Shown: positions 32,417 to 42,226, numbered from the stretch's first letter. The stretch: DNA of 49,840 nucleotides from Bacteroidales bacterium (GCA_022777485.1 JALFGC010000040.1:1-49840); one strand, 5' to 3'. Numbers and translations: made by a program. The notes: generated from the sequence alone by a model not told the origin.

Positions 32417-34699
32417 ATGAGACGTTTCTTATTCTCTTTCGTCGCGCTGTTATGCCTGTGTGTGGCTGTGTCTGCGCAGGTGTATCTTGATGCGTCTGCT
32501 CCGATGGAGCAGCGCGTGGAGGATGCGCTTGCCCGTATGACCTTGCAGGAGAAGATTGCGCTTATCCACGCACAGTCCAAGTTCTCCTCCCCTGGTGTGG
32601 CGCGCCTCGGCATACCCGGGCTATGGTGCACCGACGGACCTCACGGCATCCGCCCCGAGGTATTGTGGGATGAGTGGAACCAAGCAGGATGGACCAACGA
32701 CTCCTGCATCGCTTTCCCTGCTCTCACCTGCCTTGCCGCCACATGGAACCCCGATATGGCATTGCTCTACGGGCAGTCTATCGGCGAGGAAGCGCGCTAC
32801 CGCAACAAAGACGTGCTGCTCGGTCCCGGCGTGAACATCTATCGCACGCCGCTCAACGGGCGCAACTTCGAGTACATGGGCGAAGACCCATGCCTTGCTG
32901 CCAACATGGTGGTCCCCTACATCCAAGGCGTGCAGGCGCAGGGTGTCGCCGCCTGCGTGAAGCACTATGCGCTCAACAATCAGGAGGTGGACCGCCATTG
33001 GGTCAATGTCTCGGTCTCCGACCGTGCGCTCTATGAACTCTATCTGCCTGCTTTCCGCGCTGCCGTAGTAGAGGGCGGAGCATGGTCTATCATGGGCTCC
33101 TACAACCGCTACCGTCATCAATATGCTTGCCACAACCAATACCTATTGCAGGATATTCTCCGCGGCGAGTGGCAATTCGATGGGGCGGTCATCTCCGACT
33201 GGGGCGGCACTATGCAGACCGATGAGGCTATCCGCAACGGACTTGATCTTGAGTTCGGCACGTGGACGGACGGACTCACCGATGGCACATCCAACGCATA
33301 CGATGTGTACCACCTTGCCATGCCCTATCTCCAAAAGATACAGCGCGGTGAGGTAGGAACTGAGGAATTGGACGACAAGGTGCGACATGTGCTCCGCCTT
33401 ATCTTCCGAACCTCGATGAACCCGCACAAAGGCTTCGGTGCGATGGCATCGGAAGCACATATCGCAGCCGCCCGTCGTATAGCCGGAGAGGGAATGGTGC
33501 TGCTCCGTAACGAGAGGCAGACCCTGCCCATCGCATCGATGAACAAACCGAAACCCGTAATCCTTGTGGTGGGGGAGAACGCGATCAAGCATATGACCGT
33601 AGGGGGTGGCTCCTCCTCGCTGAAAGCAAAATACGAGGTATCACCGCTGCAAGGTATCCGCTCGCGCGCTGCTGAGGCAGGCTATCAGGTGGCTTATTGC
33701 CGCGGCTATGTGGGCGATATAGGTGGTGAGTACAATGGCGTTACCACGGGGCAGTCGTTGGCGGACGAGCGTACCCCCGAAGCGTTGCTGCAAGAGGCAG
33801 TGGCAGCCGCGGAGAAAGCAGACTATGTTGTCTTCGTAGGCGGACTGAACAAAGCCCATCAGCAAGACTGCGAGGACGGCGACCGCACGCAATACAACCT
33901 CCCATACGGGCAAGACGCACTCATCAGCGCATTGGCGGCAGCCAACCCGCGCACGGTGGTCGTCTCCGTGTCGGGCAACGCCCATGCCATGCCGTGGGCA
34001 CAGCAGGTAGGCGCTATCGTGCAAGCATGGTACTGCGGCTCAGAGACGGGCAACGCACTAGCGGATGTGCTCTTCGGTGATGTGAACCCGTCCGGCAAAC
34101 TGCCATACACCATTATGTCTTCGCTTAGCGACTATCCTGCCCACCAATACGGCGACCGTGCTTACCCAGGTACAAACAAGGAGGTGGAATACTGCGAAGA
34201 CCTGTTTGTGGGCTATCGCTATGCCGACCTGTACGGGACAAAGCGACCGCTGCAATATCAGGCGCTCTTCCCTGCGGACAACGGACAGCCCGCCGTTGAG
34301 AAGACCATCCGCGTGGTACCGCCCAAGCACGAGCCACTCTATCCGTTCGGCTTCGGACTGAGTTACACTACCTTTGCCTATGGCAGGTCTTCGCTCTCGG
34401 ACGACACGTTGCGCGTTACCGTCACGAACACGGGCAGCCGCGCAGGACAAGAGGTAGTGCAGCTCTACGTGGCAGATAAAAAAGCATCGGTGGTGCGCCC
34501 GCGCAAGGAACTCAAAGCCTTCCAAAAGGTCTATCTCCAAGCGGGGGAATCGCGTTGCCTCACGTTCATCATCACGCCGGAGATGTTGCAGTACTTTGAC
34601 GCAGCGCAACACCAATGGCACTCAGAGCCGGGCGACTTCGACTTGCTCATCGGCAGCAGCAGCCGCGACATAAAAGGAAAAGCAACCTATTGCTTGTAG
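32417..34699 (+). CDS. GH3 beta-glucosidase, secreted
   Basis: The enzyme should release glucose from the non-reducing ends of beta-glucan oligosaccharides made by the GH30. The 760 residues have a signal peptide (ending CVAVSAQ) and no lipobox, so it is probably periplasmic. The N-terminal GH3 barrel carries the substrate-binding CTDGPHGIR, KHYALNNQE and the nucleophile D261 in VISDWGG. The second alpha/beta domain spans about 355-600, and an Fn3-like C-terminal domain (RPRKELKAFQKV) ends the chain. Length and domain order fit BglX-type enzymes. It is the last gene of the PUL, separated from the others by a 430-bp repeat-rich gap without a recognised promoter. Confidence 0.93.
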   Translation: MRRFLFSFVALLCLCVAVSAQVYLDASAPMEQRVEDALARMTLQEKIALIHAQSKFSSPGVARLGIPGLWCTDGPHGIRPEVLWDEWNQAGWTNDSCIAFPALTCLAATWNPDMALLYGQSIGEEARYRNKDVLLGPGVNIYRTPLNGRNFEYMGEDPCLAANMVVPYIQGVQAQGVAACVKHYALNNQEVDRHWVNVSVSDRALYELYLPAFRAAVVEGGAWSIMGSYNRYRHQYACHNQYLLQDILRGEWQFDGAVISDWGGTMQTDEAIRNGLDLEFGTWTDGLTDGTSNAYDVYHLAMPYLQKIQRGEVGTEELDDKVRHVLRLIFRTSMNPHKGFGAMASEAHIAAARRIAGEGMVLLRNERQTLPIASMNKPKPVILVVGENAIKHMTVGGGSSSLKAKYEVSPLQGIRSRAAEAGYQVAYCRGYVGDIGGEYNGVTTGQSLADERTPEALLQEAVAAAEKADYVVFVGGLNKAHQQDCEDGDRTQYNLPYGQDALISALAAANPRTVVVSVSGNAHAMPWAQQVGAIVQAWYCGSETGNALADVLFGDVNPSGKLPYTIMSSLSDYPAHQYGDRAYPGTNKEVEYCEDLFVGYRYADLYGTKRPLQYQALFPADNGQPAVEKTIRVVPPKHEPLYPFGFGLSYTTFAYGRSSLSDDTLRVTVTNTGSRAGQEVVQLYVADKKASVVRPRKELKAFQKVYLQAGESRCLTFIITPEMLQYFDAAQHQWHSEPGDFDLLIGSSSRDIKGKATYCL

Positions 34700-34726
34700 G
34701 ATAAAGGACAGCGCTTCGCGCTGAGG

Positions 34727-34750
34727 CTTGCATCCCGATTGGTCGGGAAA
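34727..34750. repeat. CCCGA/TCGGG palindromic repeat
   Basis: GCTTGCATCCCGATTGGTCGGG resembles, in reverse complement, the repeats translated inside the gene at 8394-8957. Confidence 0.5.
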
Positions 34751-34760
34751 GATAAAGGAT

Positions 34761-34834
34761 AAAAGACTGATTAGTTTCGACTATCGGTGTGCGGCCTGGA
34801 GACCGCACCTCCATAGGGGGCTAATCAGTCTTTT
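34761..34834. terminator. Bidirectional terminator with a nested palindrome in its loop
   Basis: GACTGATTAG (34765-34774) pairs with CTAATCAGTC (34821-34830), identical to the efp terminator. The loop here holds an extra CTAT...GTGCGG (34789-34794)/CCGCAC (34803-34808)...ATAG palindrome. It ends the GH3 gene on one strand and the amidase gene on the other. Confidence 0.8.
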
Positions 34835-34865
34835 ATCTTTTATCTTTTATCCTTTATCTTTTATC
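34831..34865. repeat. Heptad array (TTTTATC)5
   Basis: TTTTATC three times, CTTTATC, TTTTATC, next to the stop of the amidase gene. Confidence 0.75.
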
Positions 34866-34867
34866 CT

Positions 34868-35941
34868 CTACCAGACCATTTCTATTTGCTCGGTGCGGGA
34901 GTTGTCGAGGGGTGCGGAGCGGAAGTTCACCTTGCGGAAGTCAATTCGTTCGAGGTCGAGACAGCGGATTCGGCTGTTGTACATCGTGCGGAAATAGAGC
35001 CTTCCGCCCTTGAGGTCGGTGGCTATTGTCCATTGGGTGGCACTGGGGATGTTGGGGATGGTCTCGCCCTCGGCAAACTGAATGCCGACGGGGATGTCGA
35101 AGTTGTTGAGGATATGGAACGCCTGCATTACGGTCTCAGTAGCCGTGGGTAGCGTGGGGGCAGTGGATTGGAAGAATGCTGCTCGAACGAAGCGTGAAGG
35201 CGGGGTCATGTCTCCCGGTAGCCCGTGCAATCCTCCTCCGCCGCCGAAGGCTTGGAGCGACAACTCACCGACCTGCGCCCGCGGTATGGCACCTGCACGG
35301 AGGTTGATGTAGTTGTTGAGGTTCGTCAGGTGCCAATCGAAGGCAGGGGAGTTGGTGAGCACTCCGAGGGTGTTCTCGTAGAAGCGGATTTGTTGCGCGA
35401 TGACCTCTACCACGACCTGTTTGCCTGTGCGGTCGGCAATGCGCCAATGCACGGTGGAGCCCCGCGGGTCAGTAGCGATAATCTGCACGCGCTGTAGTGC
35501 GCTGACTGCCTCATCGACGGAGGCGCAGCGGCTGAGCAGCCACGACACGACCTGCATGTCGCTGATACTCTCGTCCACGAGCGTGCTGTCGAAGGGGGCA
35601 TACTCGCCGTATTGGGGGAAATAGAACAATCCGGCTGCGAGCCCCGCCTCGTTCATTCCGTCCACGACGAACTCATCGCGCTCGACCGCCAATCCGACAT
35701 ATCCGTACTTTGCCGCGAATCGCATGCCATCTTTCTGCCCGCTCGGGGTGTAGGAACGCTGGCGGTAACCCCTCGGGACGACCACATAACGGCTGTTGAG
35801 GTCGCTTCCCGCCCACTCGATGGTGCGAGCAATGACGGGAGAACCGTCCTCCGAACGCAAAGAGATACCCGTGCAAGCCTCCGAAGGTTGCACACACAAG
35901 ACCATAGCACTGGTCAAACACAAAAGGAAGAACTTTTTCAT
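34868..35941 (-). CDS. Ntn-type linear amide hydrolase (choloylglycine hydrolase / penicillin V acylase family, C59)
   Basis: The start is placed at 35941 (MKKFFLLCLTSAMVLCV, a signal peptide), nine codons inside a longer open frame. The 357-residue protein is exported; removal of the signal would expose Cys23 of EACTGISLRSEDG as the N-terminal nucleophile, as in this family. Other family marks are ARTIEW (the R of the oxyanion region), VDGMNEAGLAAGL, LTNSPAFDWHLTNLNNY and NNFDIPVG. Members cleave amide bonds in conjugated bile acids, penicillin V or N-acyl-homoserine lactones; the substrate cannot be told from sequence. It lies just after the terminator of the leucine-rich-repeat gene, with no promoter recognised, so it may depend on read-through. 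Confidence 0.85.
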   Translation of the reverse strand: MKKFFLLCLTSAMVLCVQPSEACTGISLRSEDGSPVIARTIEWAGSDLNSRYVVVPRGYRQRSYTPSGQKDGMRFAAKYGYVGLAVERDEFVVDGMNEAGLAAGLFYFPQYGEYAPFDSTLVDESISDMQVVSWLLSRCASVDEAVSALQRVQIIATDPRGSTVHWRIADRTGKQVVVEVIAQQIRFYENTLGVLTNSPAFDWHLTNLNNYINLRAGAIPRAQVGELSLQAFGGGGGLHGLPGDMTPPSRFVRAAFFQSTAPTLPTATETVMQAFHILNNFDIPVGIQFAEGETIPNIPSATQWTIATDLKGGRLYFRTMYNSRIRCLDLERIDFRKVNFRSAPLDNSRTEQIEMVW

Positions 35942-35962
35942 AGTTGTAGGAAGGTTAAGGTG

Positions 35963-36011
35963 AAACAAAAAGAAAACAAGTAGCGAAGTAAGACTATTCG
36001 CTACTTGTTTT
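35963..36011 (-). terminator. Intrinsic terminator after the leucine-rich-repeat gene
   Basis: A perfect 15-bp stem, AAAACAAGTAGCGAA (35973-35987) with TTCGCTACTTGTTTT (35997-36011), is followed on the minus strand by TCTTTTTG. Confidence 0.85.
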
Positions 36012-36039
36012 GCTACAAATAATGTGCCAAATTCACATC

Positions 36040-36083
36040 GACCTGCGGGCGACCCGCGATAGACCCGCGATAGACCCGCGAAA
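36040..36083. repeat. 11-bp tandem array (GACCCGCGATA)
   Basis: Four units: GACCTGCGGGC, GACCCGCGATA twice, GACCCGCGAAA. Confidence 0.8.
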
Positions 36084-36099
36084 AAAGGGCCAACCCTGT

Positions 36100-36117
36100 C
36101 CCTCCCCGAAGGGAGGG
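36100..36117. repeat. CCCTCCC/GGGAGGG palindrome
   Basis: CCCTCCC-CGAA-GGGAGGG lies ten bases after the stop of the leucine-rich-repeat gene (minus strand). Confidence 0.6.
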
Positions 36118-36126
36118 GAAAGGAGG

Positions 36127-39100
36127 TTATCGAATGGTCTCACCCAATACGGTGTAGGTCTTTCCGCTTCGTTCAATGAGCAGTACACCATTCTGCATGA
36201 ACTTGCGTACCTTGCTGCCTTCGTTTGTGCCTTCCACTCGGTCAATATCCTCCGTGGAGTTGCGCACATCGAAGTAGTTGGTGTAGAGGTACACATTGGG
36301 GAAAGCGGGATTGGTGAGCAAGCAGATAACACCGTCGAAGGACTTCAAGAAGGTAGTTACACCGTTCTCCAAGGTGTATTCCTTGCCCGGAATCAGCACT
36401 TCGCCTTCCCACTCAAAGGTATCGTAGTTATATACAGGTTCTCCCAAGTACCATGTGAAGGTCGTTACGCTGTCTCCGACCATTGCCTGCGTGCTCAGGT
36501 CGATAATCTTCTCGTCTTGCAACTCTACTTCCAGCATGGCTTGTCCGCTGTAGTTATACACCATGTACTGCGGCAGTACGGGTGGCAATGTACTGAAATC
36601 GAATCGGTTACCCACGATAGCCAGTGCTTGGAGTGCTTCCAGCGAAGCCACATCAAGCGTATGGAGTTGGTTGTTGTTGAGCCCTAACTGCTGCAAATTG
36701 GGCACGGTAGTCGTATCGACCTGAATAGCCGTCAACTCGTTTCCGCTCAAGTCCAGATACCAGAGATTGGGGTTCTTCAGTTTCACGGAAGCAATCTTGT
36801 TGCTTGCCGCGCCGACCAATCCGATACGCTCATTGTTGGTCAGGTCGAGCGTGGTGAGTTGGTTCTCTGTCAGTGCGAGCGAGTAGAGGTTGGGGTACAG
36901 GCTCGGGTCAAACGCTGTGAGTGCGTTGCCCGACAAGTTCAACTCTCGCATCAGGCTCTTGTTCTCAGGCATGATGATGTTTGCAAGCCCCGCACGCTGA
37001 AGGGTAAGGGTGCTTGCCAGCAACTTCGAGCCGTCGAAGGACGAGAGTGTTGCTCCGGACATACTGAACACCGTGATGGTATCCGTCGGCGCATAGGTAT
37101 AGACATTCACCGTGACGTCCTTGTGTGTAGAAGCGGTGAAGAGGCGGTAGGTGGTGCCCAGGAGGTATTGCACAACATTGTCGTTGCCCTCCCAATCGAA
37201 GTAGAGCGAAGTGCCCTCTTTGGCAGCCGCTAACGAGAGAGAGACGACGTCGCTGTCCTTCGCCGTAACGAAGGAAGCAATTTTGTTGGTAGGCATGCCT
37301 GCCACATGCATCTTTGTGGTTTTCAGCACCTTATCGCCCGTAAAAGCGGGGTAAGCGGGGTGCGAAATCTCACAATACACCTTGCCCAAGTTCTCGTTGA
37401 GGAAGCGTGTGAAGCCGTTTTTGAGGGTGTAGTCAGTACCCTCGACCAAGGCGGTGCCATCCTCTTTGAGCCAAGTGAAGACCGTGGTGTCGCCGTTGAG
37501 GATAAGCACCTGCTCACCGAGGTCGGTGCAGGGACCCATCGTGGCAATCTGGATATTCGCCTGCGGCGCATACAGGTAGCCCGCCTCGGTCAGTTTGGCA
37601 TTGTGGCGGGGCAGGTTCGCCAAGGTGAATTGGTTGGAGGAGATATCCATATAGCGGATGTTGTCTTCCTCGGGGAGGATGATTTCCGACAACAGGTTGT
37701 TGGAAGCCCTCACGGTATCGAGCGCCGTACAATGTTGGAAATCAATACGTTCCATATTGTTATCCGACACATCCAGCGTCAGCAGGTTGTCGGCGTCGGA
37801 GAAGTCGATATCGCCCAGTTGGTTGTGGGCAGCGTTGAAGTGGAGCATCGCCAAGAGCGGACTCAACTTGAAGTTGTCTGCATTGTAGCCCGTGTTGTCT
37901 ATGGAGTTGTAACTGATATTGATGGTATGGAGCATGTTCTTATTAAAATAATCAGTCTCTCCAGCCAAATTCAAAGTGGTTAGGTTGTTGTGGCTCAAAT
38001 CCAGCACCTCAAGCATACGGTTGTAAGTCAGGTCAATCGAATACAACTGGGTGTTTGTCAGGGTCAGTTCTCGCAGGGTATTCAATTGGCTGAGGTCAAT
38101 AGAGGAGACGTAGAGGTTCTTGATGCTCAGTGCGGAGATATTGGTTCCGTCGGGTACATACACCGCAACGGGACCGTAGCCCTTCGCCCCGCTCACGTTG
38201 GCTTTCACGGGCGTGGTCTCCGACTTCGCCACAAACGGTTTCAACTCCTGCGTACCCAAGTCCACCCAGAAAGTGATGGGGTTATCTTCGCTGGCGCCGT
38301 GCAAGCCGACGGAGAAGGATACGGGACTCTCGTAGGTGGTGAACCACATCACCTTGGTCGGCTGTCCGTAGTCCGCCTCAGTCTTAATCATAAACGGCTC
38401 GGTGAAGAGGTCGGACATGGGGAATCCCGTGTTGCTGAACTCTATCACCACGCTGTCGGGGTATGCCTTTTTCAAGGTAACCACACCCGTCTCAATGTCG
38501 AAGTCGAAGTACGAATCATCGAGCATGACGAAGGAGTCGGTCGTGTTCATCGGGATAGCATACATGATGGCATCGGTCAAAAAGCCTTTGCGTAGAACAC
38601 GTGCGCTGAAATCTATCGTATCGCCTTCTTTATAAACGGGCTCCATCGGCAAGTCGCGCTGCGAATACTGGTAGTCTTGCCATACCTGAGAATCCAGCGG
38701 CAGGGTAACAAAGTCCATGCAGTTGTTCTGGATATGCACGTAGTTCAGATAGTTCTGATTCGACAAGTCCATGTGCGTCAGGTAGTTATCGCTTGCGTCC
38801 AGCGACACCAAGCCTGCCGAGTCGGTGGGCGTAGGATGGTAGAAGTTCAGGGTCGTCAGCGCATTGCCCGCGCAGTTCAAGCGATACAGCCAGCGGCTGT
38901 TCGATACATCCAATGTCTTGAACTTATATGCTCCCTTGTTCACGAAGCCCGACACGTGGGTGCAGTACAACTCCAGCAACTCCTTGTTCTGGCTCAAGTC
39001 CAACTCCGTAACCTTGGTCTCGCTCACGTTCAAGATACGCAGGCGGGGGTTCTTGGTTACGTCCACGCTCGCCACATCGGTCATCTCGAGCGTCAGTTGC

Positions 39101-39774
39101 ATCAGGTTCGGACACTTCGTCGGGTCAATCTTCGACAGCGTGCGGGTGTAGTAAGCGTCGAACGAGCGCAACTCCGGGTACTTAGTCATGTCGAAGTTCG
39201 GGTCCAGATAGCCCACCATCGGAATCTCGAGCAACTGCAAAAGCGGTTTCTCACCTATCACCAGCGGCGTAGCCTCCGTGAAGGGGTTGTCCGACACATA
39301 CAGAGCACGAATCTTGGTGTTCTTGCTCAAATCAATATCCGTCAACTCGTTATGGTTCAAGTTCAGGATATCCAAGTTGGTCAGTCGGGTAAAGTCCGCA
39401 GAGGTCAGATAGCAGCCTTCCGCATTGATATAACTAATCGCTTCCGGCTTGTTGCCATAGATACGAACCGTCGCATTCTTGTCCACCGTACAGTAGATGA
39501 GCGTCCCCAGCGTGTTGTCTTCCGGGTTAGCCTTCAGTTCATACTCCACCTTGCCAAAACCGCAGTCCACATCAAGGTACATATCCTCCACAGCGCCTAT
39601 CACCAGCGAAATCTGGTTATTAGATCCCGCTTGTTCGTAGATACTGGTTTTCAGCGTAATGATTGGCTCCTCATCTGCCGTAGTACGTGCGAAGAGCATG
39701 CTTGTTGCTCCGAGGCACACCGCCAGCGCCATCACCCGAAGCATAGAGTAAAATTTGTTTGTTTTCATATTCAC
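36127..39774 (-). CDS. Large exported leucine-rich-repeat protein
   Basis: The 1215 residues start with a signal peptide (about 1-30, ending LFA). The start could also be 39768. Three blocks of leucine-rich repeats are visible (about 110-345, 555-720 and 945-1105), with LxxLxLxxNxL units such as LDILNLNHNELTDIDLS and LEVLDLSHNNLTTLNLA. These resemble internalin-type and Bacteroidales surface LRR proteins. Between the blocks are beta-rich modules. The tail after EDIDRVEGTN (FMQNGVLLIERSGKTYTVLG) is of the type shared with the pectate lyase and the PUL binding protein. A role in surface binding or adhesion is inferred only. It starts 52 bp after the subtilase gene and probably shares its promoter. 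Confidence 0.85.
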   Translation of the reverse strand: MNMKTNKFYSMLRVMALAVCLGATSMLFARTTADEEPIITLKTSIYEQAGSNNQISLVIGAVEDMYLDVDCGFGKVEYELKANPEDNTLGTLIYCTVDKNATVRIYGNKPEAISYINAEGCYLTSADFTRLTNLDILNLNHNELTDIDLSKNTKIRALYVSDNPFTEATPLVIGEKPLLQLLEIPMVGYLDPNFDMTKYPELRSFDAYYTRTLSKIDPTKCPNLMQLTLEMTDVASVDVTKNPRLRILNVSETKVTELDLSQNKELLELYCTHVSGFVNKGAYKFKTLDVSNSRWLYRLNCAGNALTTLNFYHPTPTDSAGLVSLDASDNYLTHMDLSNQNYLNYVHIQNNCMDFVTLPLDSQVWQDYQYSQRDLPMEPVYKEGDTIDFSARVLRKGFLTDAIMYAIPMNTTDSFVMLDDSYFDFDIETGVVTLKKAYPDSVVIEFSNTGFPMSDLFTEPFMIKTEADYGQPTKVMWFTTYESPVSFSVGLHGASEDNPITFWVDLGTQELKPFVAKSETTPVKANVSGAKGYGPVAVYVPDGTNISALSIKNLYVSSIDLSQLNTLRELTLTNTQLYSIDLTYNRMLEVLDLSHNNLTTLNLAGETDYFNKNMLHTINISYNSIDNTGYNADNFKLSPLLAMLHFNAAHNQLGDIDFSDADNLLTLDVSDNNMERIDFQHCTALDTVRASNNLLSEIILPEEDNIRYMDISSNQFTLANLPRHNAKLTEAGYLYAPQANIQIATMGPCTDLGEQVLILNGDTTVFTWLKEDGTALVEGTDYTLKNGFTRFLNENLGKVYCEISHPAYPAFTGDKVLKTTKMHVAGMPTNKIASFVTAKDSDVVSLSLAAAKEGTSLYFDWEGNDNVVQYLLGTTYRLFTASTHKDVTVNVYTYAPTDTITVFSMSGATLSSFDGSKLLASTLTLQRAGLANIIMPENKSLMRELNLSGNALTAFDPSLYPNLYSLALTENQLTTLDLTNNERIGLVGAASNKIASVKLKNPNLWYLDLSGNELTAIQVDTTTVPNLQQLGLNNNQLHTLDVASLEALQALAIVGNRFDFSTLPPVLPQYMVYNYSGQAMLEVELQDEKIIDLSTQAMVGDSVTTFTWYLGEPVYNYDTFEWEGEVLIPGKEYTLENGVTTFLKSFDGVICLLTNPAFPNVYLYTNYFDVRNSTEDIDRVEGTNEGSKVRKFMQNGVLLIERSGKTYTVLGETIR

Positions 39775-39826
39775 TATGTTTTCTGATTATTCTAATTATC
39801 ACTCTTAGGGGGAGTCGGAGGTGGGC

Positions 39827-42175
39827 TTATCTCACCACCATCTTCCCGCTATACATCCCGTTCACGCGCACCACGTAGGTGCCTGCTGACCACCCCGTAG
39901 CGTCTATATTCGCCTCGTCGCCTTGCACCGCAAAGCGCGTTACCTCCTTGCCTGCAATATCATATACCGCCACCTCCATTGCGCGTGCACCGCCCAAGAA
40001 GATGTTGAAGTGCCGCAAGTCATCGCTCGTCAGCAACAGTTGGCTGTTGCCCGCTACCGTGCTGCCAATGCCCATACCTTTGCGGCGCAGCACCTCTTTC
40101 AAGCCCGCCAGCGCGTCGAACTTACCATAACCCCATCGCGGGTCATCGTTCACATCTGCATCGCGCACTGCCGTCTTGCTGATGATATCCTTCACATCCG
40201 CCAGCGTCAGCATGGGATCTGCCTCCAGCCACAGGGCGATACCGCCGGCTACCACAGGGCACGCCATCGAGGTACCCAAGCACTGCATCCAGTAGTAGGT
40301 ATCCGAACCCGCTTTCGACGATGCCTGCAAGTTAGCGGGATAGGCTCCTATGCCCGTGTAATCCGCATAAGGCTTGCTCAACGCCGAGATAATCGTCGCT
40401 CCGGGGGCGCATACCTCCGGCAGTTTCTTGCCATGGATGGTCGTGCCATAGGAGGTGAAACTGCTCACTTTCCCTGGCGACAACTCGCCTTGGTAGCCGT
40501 ACACCTTTCCGTCCAGCGACGCAAAATTGTCGCGCGAGTTGTACGAACCCACCACCAAGATACCGTCTCCGCATGCCATATCGCTTATCGTGCCGTCGCT
40601 CGAGCCATTCTGCCAACCTTCCTGCGTATAGTCGCTCAGCGTCGTGAACGAACCGTCGCAGTAGCAGTCGATACGCTGACCTGCCTTGCCTTCCACTACA
40701 AAGCCTAAGATATACTTACCGTTGTTCTTCGCCGTGTTGTCCTCTACGAAATAATCCACTATTGCATAGTAGCGTCCCGAGTACTCATCTACCAAGCCGC
40801 CCACACCTATATAGCCCTTGAAAGCATTCGTGAAGTTAGTATGCGTCAAATCTCCTTTACTTGCATAGTCCGGCGATGCGTAGTAAATCGGCTCATTGTT
40901 ATTGCTGCCAGGGGCATACGGAGCCTCAAAAGTAATCGTACCGCGGTCTTTGTTGTATATCACTGCCTTGATAACAAACGGAGTGCTGTCGTTGCTATAC
41001 ACATACACCTGCCCGTAGCGCAAGTTCGTATAGGTATATGTACTCCCGTCTTCCTTATAAATATCATACTCGGGATACATCGGCTGAATAAACGACTTCA
41101 CCTCCGCTTGGCTCTCCGTCAGCGTGCTGCTCACCACCAGCGGCAGGTCGCCTTCGTTGCCCGCTGCCACACAGATAATCACCGAGTCTTGCGCCTCCGC
41201 GGCTGCCATATACTCGCTAATCATGCTCGTACCATCGTGCGGTCCCGTAGTACCGCCCAGCGACAAGTTAATCACCTTCGGCATCTTCATAGCATACGCA
41301 TACTCCAACACCACCTCCATACCGAGGGCGATGTAGTAGTCCTGCAGCGTACCGCAACTGGCAATGATATCGCTCTCCGTCGCCATGCCGTAATATGGAT
41401 TGGCTTTCGTATTCAGCACCACGCCGCTGGCGGTTGCCTCTGCCACGGTGGAAGAGCCGGTATAGCCGCCCGCCATCGTGCCCAGGGTGTGCGTACCATG
41501 GAAGGTCGTCGGGTCGTCCGTAGTGAACTCATCCATGTTAGAGATGTTATATCCCAACATCTTCGCGGCGTTTGGATTGTTTGGGTCTGCCGTAATATGC
41601 GCCAGGTACTGCACACGCGAGGTGCCGTCTGCGCGCTTGAACATCACATGATTAGGGTCCAAGCCGGCATCCACAATACCCGTTACCACGCCCTTGCCCG
41701 TGTATGCCTGCGGCAGACCTGTCCCCGCGTGGATAGCGTCCACACCGGTTACGGCGCGAGCAATATCATTCATCGGCTTCATCGCACGAGGCAACTGCAT
41801 CTGTCGTATCACACGCGACTGCGCCGCTATCGTCTCCACCTCATCCAACGGCATAGACACCAACGCAATGTTCCCGCGCATAGCCTGCACCAGCAAGCCC
41901 TCTACCTCCAACTGCTCACGCGTAGTGCCCTCTTTCACACGCACCATCGCACCTACCATCCGGCACGCGCTCGCAGCCGTATTCTCCGCCGTCGGCTGCA
42001 CCACGGCAACCTTACCGGGGAGGCGGCGTTGACCACTCTCCACTGCCCGCATCTCACGCAAAGCCGCGCGACTCTGCAAGTCCAACTGAGCTTGACCCAT
42101 TACTGCTAAACTCAGGCACAAAGCCAATACACTAAGTAATCCTTTTCTCATATTCATATTGTTACTATTTTTCAT
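39827..42175 (-). CDS. Subtilisin-like serine protease (S8) with T9SS sorting domain
   Basis: The 782 residues have a signal peptide (MRKGLLSVLALCLSLAVMGQA region), a propeptide-like segment (about 30-135) and an S8 domain with D169 in GIVDAGLD, H226 in FHGTHTLG and S636 in GTSMACPVVAGG. An insertion of roughly 170 residues (about 345-520), possibly a PA-like or C5a-peptidase-like domain, lies between His and Ser. The end is a type A T9SS domain (VAVYDIAGKEVTRFAVQ, GTYVVRV, GKMVVR), so the enzyme should be exported across the outer membrane. Start could also be 42157 (MNMRKG) or 42151. Its promoter is at 42401-42432 with a leader of about 215 bases that includes an 11-bp array. The LRR gene follows in the same transcript. 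Confidence 0.92.
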   Translation of the reverse strand: MKNSNNMNMRKGLLSVLALCLSLAVMGQAQLDLQSRAALREMRAVESGQRRLPGKVAVVQPTAENTAASACRMVGAMVRVKEGTTREQLEVEGLLVQAMRGNIALVSMPLDEVETIAAQSRVIRQMQLPRAMKPMNDIARAVTGVDAIHAGTGLPQAYTGKGVVTGIVDAGLDPNHVMFKRADGTSRVQYLAHITADPNNPNAAKMLGYNISNMDEFTTDDPTTFHGTHTLGTMAGGYTGSSTVAEATASGVVLNTKANPYYGMATESDIIASCGTLQDYYIALGMEVVLEYAYAMKMPKVINLSLGGTTGPHDGTSMISEYMAAAEAQDSVIICVAAGNEGDLPLVVSSTLTESQAEVKSFIQPMYPEYDIYKEDGSTYTYTNLRYGQVYVYSNDSTPFVIKAVIYNKDRGTITFEAPYAPGSNNNEPIYYASPDYASKGDLTHTNFTNAFKGYIGVGGLVDEYSGRYYAIVDYFVEDNTAKNNGKYILGFVVEGKAGQRIDCYCDGSFTTLSDYTQEGWQNGSSDGTISDMACGDGILVVGSYNSRDNFASLDGKVYGYQGELSPGKVSSFTSYGTTIHGKKLPEVCAPGATIISALSKPYADYTGIGAYPANLQASSKAGSDTYYWMQCLGTSMACPVVAGGIALWLEADPMLTLADVKDIISKTAVRDADVNDDPRWGYGKFDALAGLKEVLRRKGMGIGSTVAGNSQLLLTSDDLRHFNIFLGGARAMEVAVYDIAGKEVTRFAVQGDEANIDATGWSAGTYVVRVNGMYSGKMVVR

Positions 42176-42226
42176 CTTTTGCTACCATTTTATTATCCTC
42201 TTTTTCCGCCTTTTTCTTCGAAACTT

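Noticed and set aside
40841..42109. 422-codon plus-strand frame opposite the subtilase
   Set aside because: It is a His/Arg-rich antisense product; the minus strand has the full catalytic triad and sorting domain.
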